Source: Combretum micranthum
Lineage: Eukaryota > Streptophyta > Magnoliopsida > Myrtales > Combretaceae
Assembly (NCBI GenBank): GCA_024138025.1
Contig: JAMXBD010001367.1
Location: 310,001-374,000, forward strand
Reading direction: 5' to 3'
Length of the DNA: 64,000 nucleotides
Shown here in pieces: positions 60,713-64,000 of the stretch. The position numbers were made by a program, and so were the translations under genes. Position 1 is the stretch's first letter, and each line of letters opens with the position of its first letter. Under the pieces are notes generated by a model. The model searched no databases. It was not told the origin of the DNA and was given only the letters and a program-made list of their open reading frames with translations.

Positions 60713-63376
60713 ATTATATATTTGACTATAACCATGGTGTGTTGAGTGTGCTTGGCTATGGTTGGTGGACCAAAAGTACCAATGAGGTCAACATGGCACC
60801 CCCGATGAGCTTTATGCGACAATATCCCCGCACGGTCATGCTTGGAGATGATTACAGATAGATCTAGGTTTGTACCCATGGATATTGAGGAGTACTCAAC
60901 ATTGTATACATATATATTACATATATACGTATTTTTGTTATCGGGATACTGGGTTATCCTCGTGTTGATTGTTAGACCTGAAACAAAGATAAAAAATTGT
61001 TTGTTTGTTGCATTAGATATACTTATGCATGTGCATGAGTTATGTTTGCTCACATGCATGTGCTTGTGGTAGTACTGTACTAGGCTCCAGCTCACTTCTT
61101 TCTTTTTTTGATGTTCAGGTAGCAATCCTATCATGTTTGATCTCTTCGGATATTACGTGATTGTAAACTATAGGGAAGACGCTAGTGATGATTACTATCT
61201 TACTGATGAGTAGATGGTGTGATGAGCTTTGAAGATATAGACTTCTATTTTACTATAGGCATGATGTAGCTAGTTGTTGGTTAAGGTCCAGACCCACTTT
61301 TCTTATGTGTTTATGATTTGATGATAGATGGACTCCTTTATGGTTCATCTCTAGTCATGGTAGTTGGATGTTTAGTAGGGCATGTTATGTAGATTCTATG
61401 TGACTCATGTAAGGAAAAAATCTAACTTATGTTTGTGAATGAGAGGATATGATATACAATAATTGTGGTATTTAGTATATTCTAACCCTTAACATTTTCA
61501 TAATTGTTATGGATATGTAATGGGTTATAAATTACACTATAATCTCAAGACCATCGTACTCTACCATGATCGTCAATATTAACATTCATATAGCATTTTA
61601 TCATAAGCATTGTTATTACAATTAAATGACTAAATCACCATAATGATATATAAATAATTAAGATTAAAAAATTTACAAAATTAGTTTAAATCATTATGGA
61701 TTTAGTCAAATTATTTATGTTATTAGTTAATAATTGCAAGTAGTGTGAGTAGTTAAGGAATTGGTGATTATAGGAAATATTATGAATAAGATTCAGTAAA
61801 AGCAAAATGCATCATCAATTCAATTCATATAGTTCTTTTTTGTTTTTTTAGAACCTTCTATAGAATTTGTTTTTGACTCATTCTAAAGACAATTTCAATC
61901 TTTTTATTTGTTTTTATAATCAAGTTATGTTAGAATCCACTAATGGTACTTTTTGTTGTTTTAAATTCATTTGTACAATGTAAGACATTAACGATGATGT
62001 TCTCATTGAGAGAATTGGTGGAATTGGAAAGAGAATCCTTACAAGTGTTAGAATTGATAAATGAAGGGAGCGAAGACATAAAACTTATATGAGAAGACCT
62101 ATAACTAGTCTGAGAAGGCATGTGGCAAATTGAAGAAAGTCACAAGCATGCACAAGAAGTAATTTTTATATACTTAGAAAAAGAGCAATTACTCCAAAAG
62201 AAGAAGAGGTCACACCAACTATAGAAGCCATTCAAGATGAAATTGTTCAAGAGATATTTCAATAAAATTAACAAGAAAAAAATTATTCATGAAGGAAGCC
62301 AATAACAACATCAAAGTACAAATGACATTTGAAACAAATGTTATGACAAAGAATGCAAATATCATTTCTATGATTTTGCAACTTGATATGGATGCCTTGA
62401 TGGGGCGATGTGAGTTTCATTTAGCCATTGAAAACTTTGTTCATATAATTGAAGTTTTAGGTTGAAGGTTTTATGAACTTAATCAGGTTGATGGTTTTCT
62501 ATTTTTATTAGATAGATTTACTTAAGATAATAGTTGTTTTTTATTTTTTGATTTCCTTAAACCTTGAGACAAGGTTTATGTTTGGCGATGATGAGTTAGT
62601 TTAGGAATTTATAAAATTAGGTCAAGTGTTATAGATTTAGTAAAATTAGTTAGTTTCTTAGTTAATAGTTACAATTATCTTCTTTGTACTTACATTTCTA
62701 TATGCATATTGTTGTACTAGTGGCATTTGCTTCTATCATAATATTTGTCTTTGTTTTGAGCTATCTATTTGCTTATTTGATCTTTCTCTTTATTTTTTTA
62801 TTTTGGTTAAACATAAAATATTACTCTTTTATCCCTCAAATTATTTAATAGTTTTTATAGGATGGATATGGGAAATTTTAAAACTTATACTCTATATATC
62901 GTAGGTTCATGTACTTAAGTTATGGTGACATCATACACATATCCTGCTCTATGAAAGCTTATTACATAAAAAAGTGTAACCAGAATGTGCTCTATGACTT
63001 TCAACACCTTTTTAGAATGTCCCCAATCTTGTAGAATATTATAAGATACAAGCTAGCAAAGGTTATTGGATTACGTTTAAATCATAATTATGCATTTATT
63101 ATACATATAAAAAAATATGCTATGTTGCATCAATTACAAGTCAATTGTATTTTTTTTAAAATAAAAACATATATATGTTGTTCATGAATTGTTCCCCCCC
63201 CCCCCCCCTCATGTAATTGTATTTTTATAAATTATACTATGTATTATATGTTATGCGTTACAGAAATACTATATCTATAATCATACTTTTATAAGGCATA
63301 CAATATAATAATACAACATATGTTGTAAATATGTACCGATCGGCATAACTTAAGGTATCTTTGTTCTGTGGTATAC
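60688..63376. repeat. Long direct repeat, copy 2
   Basis: Near-identical to 1-2696, same orientation. Differences include a C run of about 15 near 63194-63208 where copy 1 has fewer, and small deletions. The copy is interrupted at GTATAC (63371-63376) by an LTR starting TGAAATAG; copy 1 keeps the uninterrupted sequence. Confidence 0.9.
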
Positions 63377-64000
63377 TGAAATAGCCATGACTTCCTTATA
63401 TTGCATGCTAATATGATATTTGGATGATATATATATGTGTATGTTTAGTAATATAATTAAGGAATGTGTTATTTTATATATGATTAGTATTATGAAATTA
63501 ATATTATTGTTTGATATTCATAAATGTGTGAATAGCTTTATGAATGTGTGTGTCTTTTTTTTTCAAATTAATATGCATATGTTATGTTTAGAATTTAATT
63601 AAATTGCTTTTGAATTTGCTTAAAACATGACAGAATTTTTGGCTAAAGTAGACCCACTTTTTGAGCTCAAATTTGACTCAAATGCATTTGAAATTCTTCT
63701 AAATTAAACCTAGGACAAATATACCCCTAATGGTGAGATTTGGATGACATTTTACTTTATTTTGGACAAGTTAACCCTCCCTTTTTGGCAGCCATAATTT
63801 CCATACGAATTTCATCTTCTTTCTTTCTTTCTTTCTTTCTTTCTTTTCTCAATCCAAAATTTTGAACCCTAAGCCAAGGTTTACTACAAGCTTAAGGATT
63901 TGAATAACATTCCAAGCCAAGATTCACTCGTGTGAGTTTAATGCAATCTTTGTCTTTTAATTTATGTCTTATAATGTGTTTGTTTGTAAATGTTAGGGTA
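63377..64000 (+). mobile_element. LTR (5' part, cut by the window end)
   Basis: Begins TGAAATAGCCATGAC and matches the minus strand of the 53.83-56.44 kb solo LTR base by base from its TGAAATAGC end inwards. The minus frame at 56179-56427 and the plus frame at 63420-63602 encode related peptides. Whether this is a solo LTR or a full element cannot be told. The expected target duplication would be TATAC. A (TTTC)n run lies at 63811-63845. Confidence 0.85.

Noticed and set aside
1..63376. The two 2.7-kb direct repeats as LTRs of one giant element
   Set aside because: The distance (58 kb), the unrelated genes and independent elements between them, and the lack of TG...CA ends or primer sites argue against it.

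Overview
The window is AT-rich nuclear DNA from a eudicot plant. The evidence is a split TIR-NBS-LRR (TNL) resistance gene with GT-AG introns, a gene class missing from most monocots. It sits among plant-specific repeats: Copia and Ty3/gypsy remnants, Mutator-like elements (MULEs) with a plant mobile domain (PMD) gene, a Helitron, MITEs and solo LTRs. There are no operons, ribosome binding sites or bacterial features. The species cannot be named from sequence alone.

Layout. 1-2696 is one copy of a long direct repeat; the second copy is 60688-63376. 3548-4390 is a MULE end, followed by a decayed Copia pol (4420-6365) and its extra 3' ORF (6540-7860). 8352-15113 (minus) is the only clearly intact gene: a four-exon TNL of 1193 codons. 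15.1-19.3 kb is AT-rich spacer with a small MULE-type MITE. 19.33-24.79 kb (minus) is a decayed autonomous MULE carrying a transposase gene and a PMD gene. 27.2-33.0 kb holds an old repeat split by a solo LTR (28530-30984, TSD CTAAG) and a fragment resembling plant MCM6. 35.4-37.2 kb (minus) holds three phase-compatible candidate exons of an unrecognised gene. 43.9-48.1 kb is a decayed Helitron Rep/helicase, with candidate ends at 41.1 and 50.07 kb. 51.7-56.4 kb holds a gypsy protease scrap, a Copia-like LTR and a second solo LTR (53830-56437, TSD AATTA). 57363-59254 is a non-autonomous MULE with a perfect 9-bp TSD. The window ends inside another LTR (from 63377) that is inverted relative to the 53.8-56.4 kb solo LTR and interrupts the second 2.7-kb repeat copy.

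How it works together. The TNL encodes a complete predicted immune receptor: TIR NADase with catalytic Glu, NB-ARC switch and about 18 LRRs. It is embedded in mobile DNA, with a 3-kb intron that also holds repeats. Almost everything else is dead mobile DNA. Target-site duplications, an empty site and nesting allow parts of its insertion order to be read.

The least explained items are: short palindromic motifs at the ends of the PMD-MULE family and elsewhere; GCCGGYGT-type motif clusters in two different repeat families; the MULE terminus duplicated about 85 bp apart; and the candidate exons at 35.4-37.2 kb. No demonstrably new system was found. All calls are by eye; identities are visual estimates.
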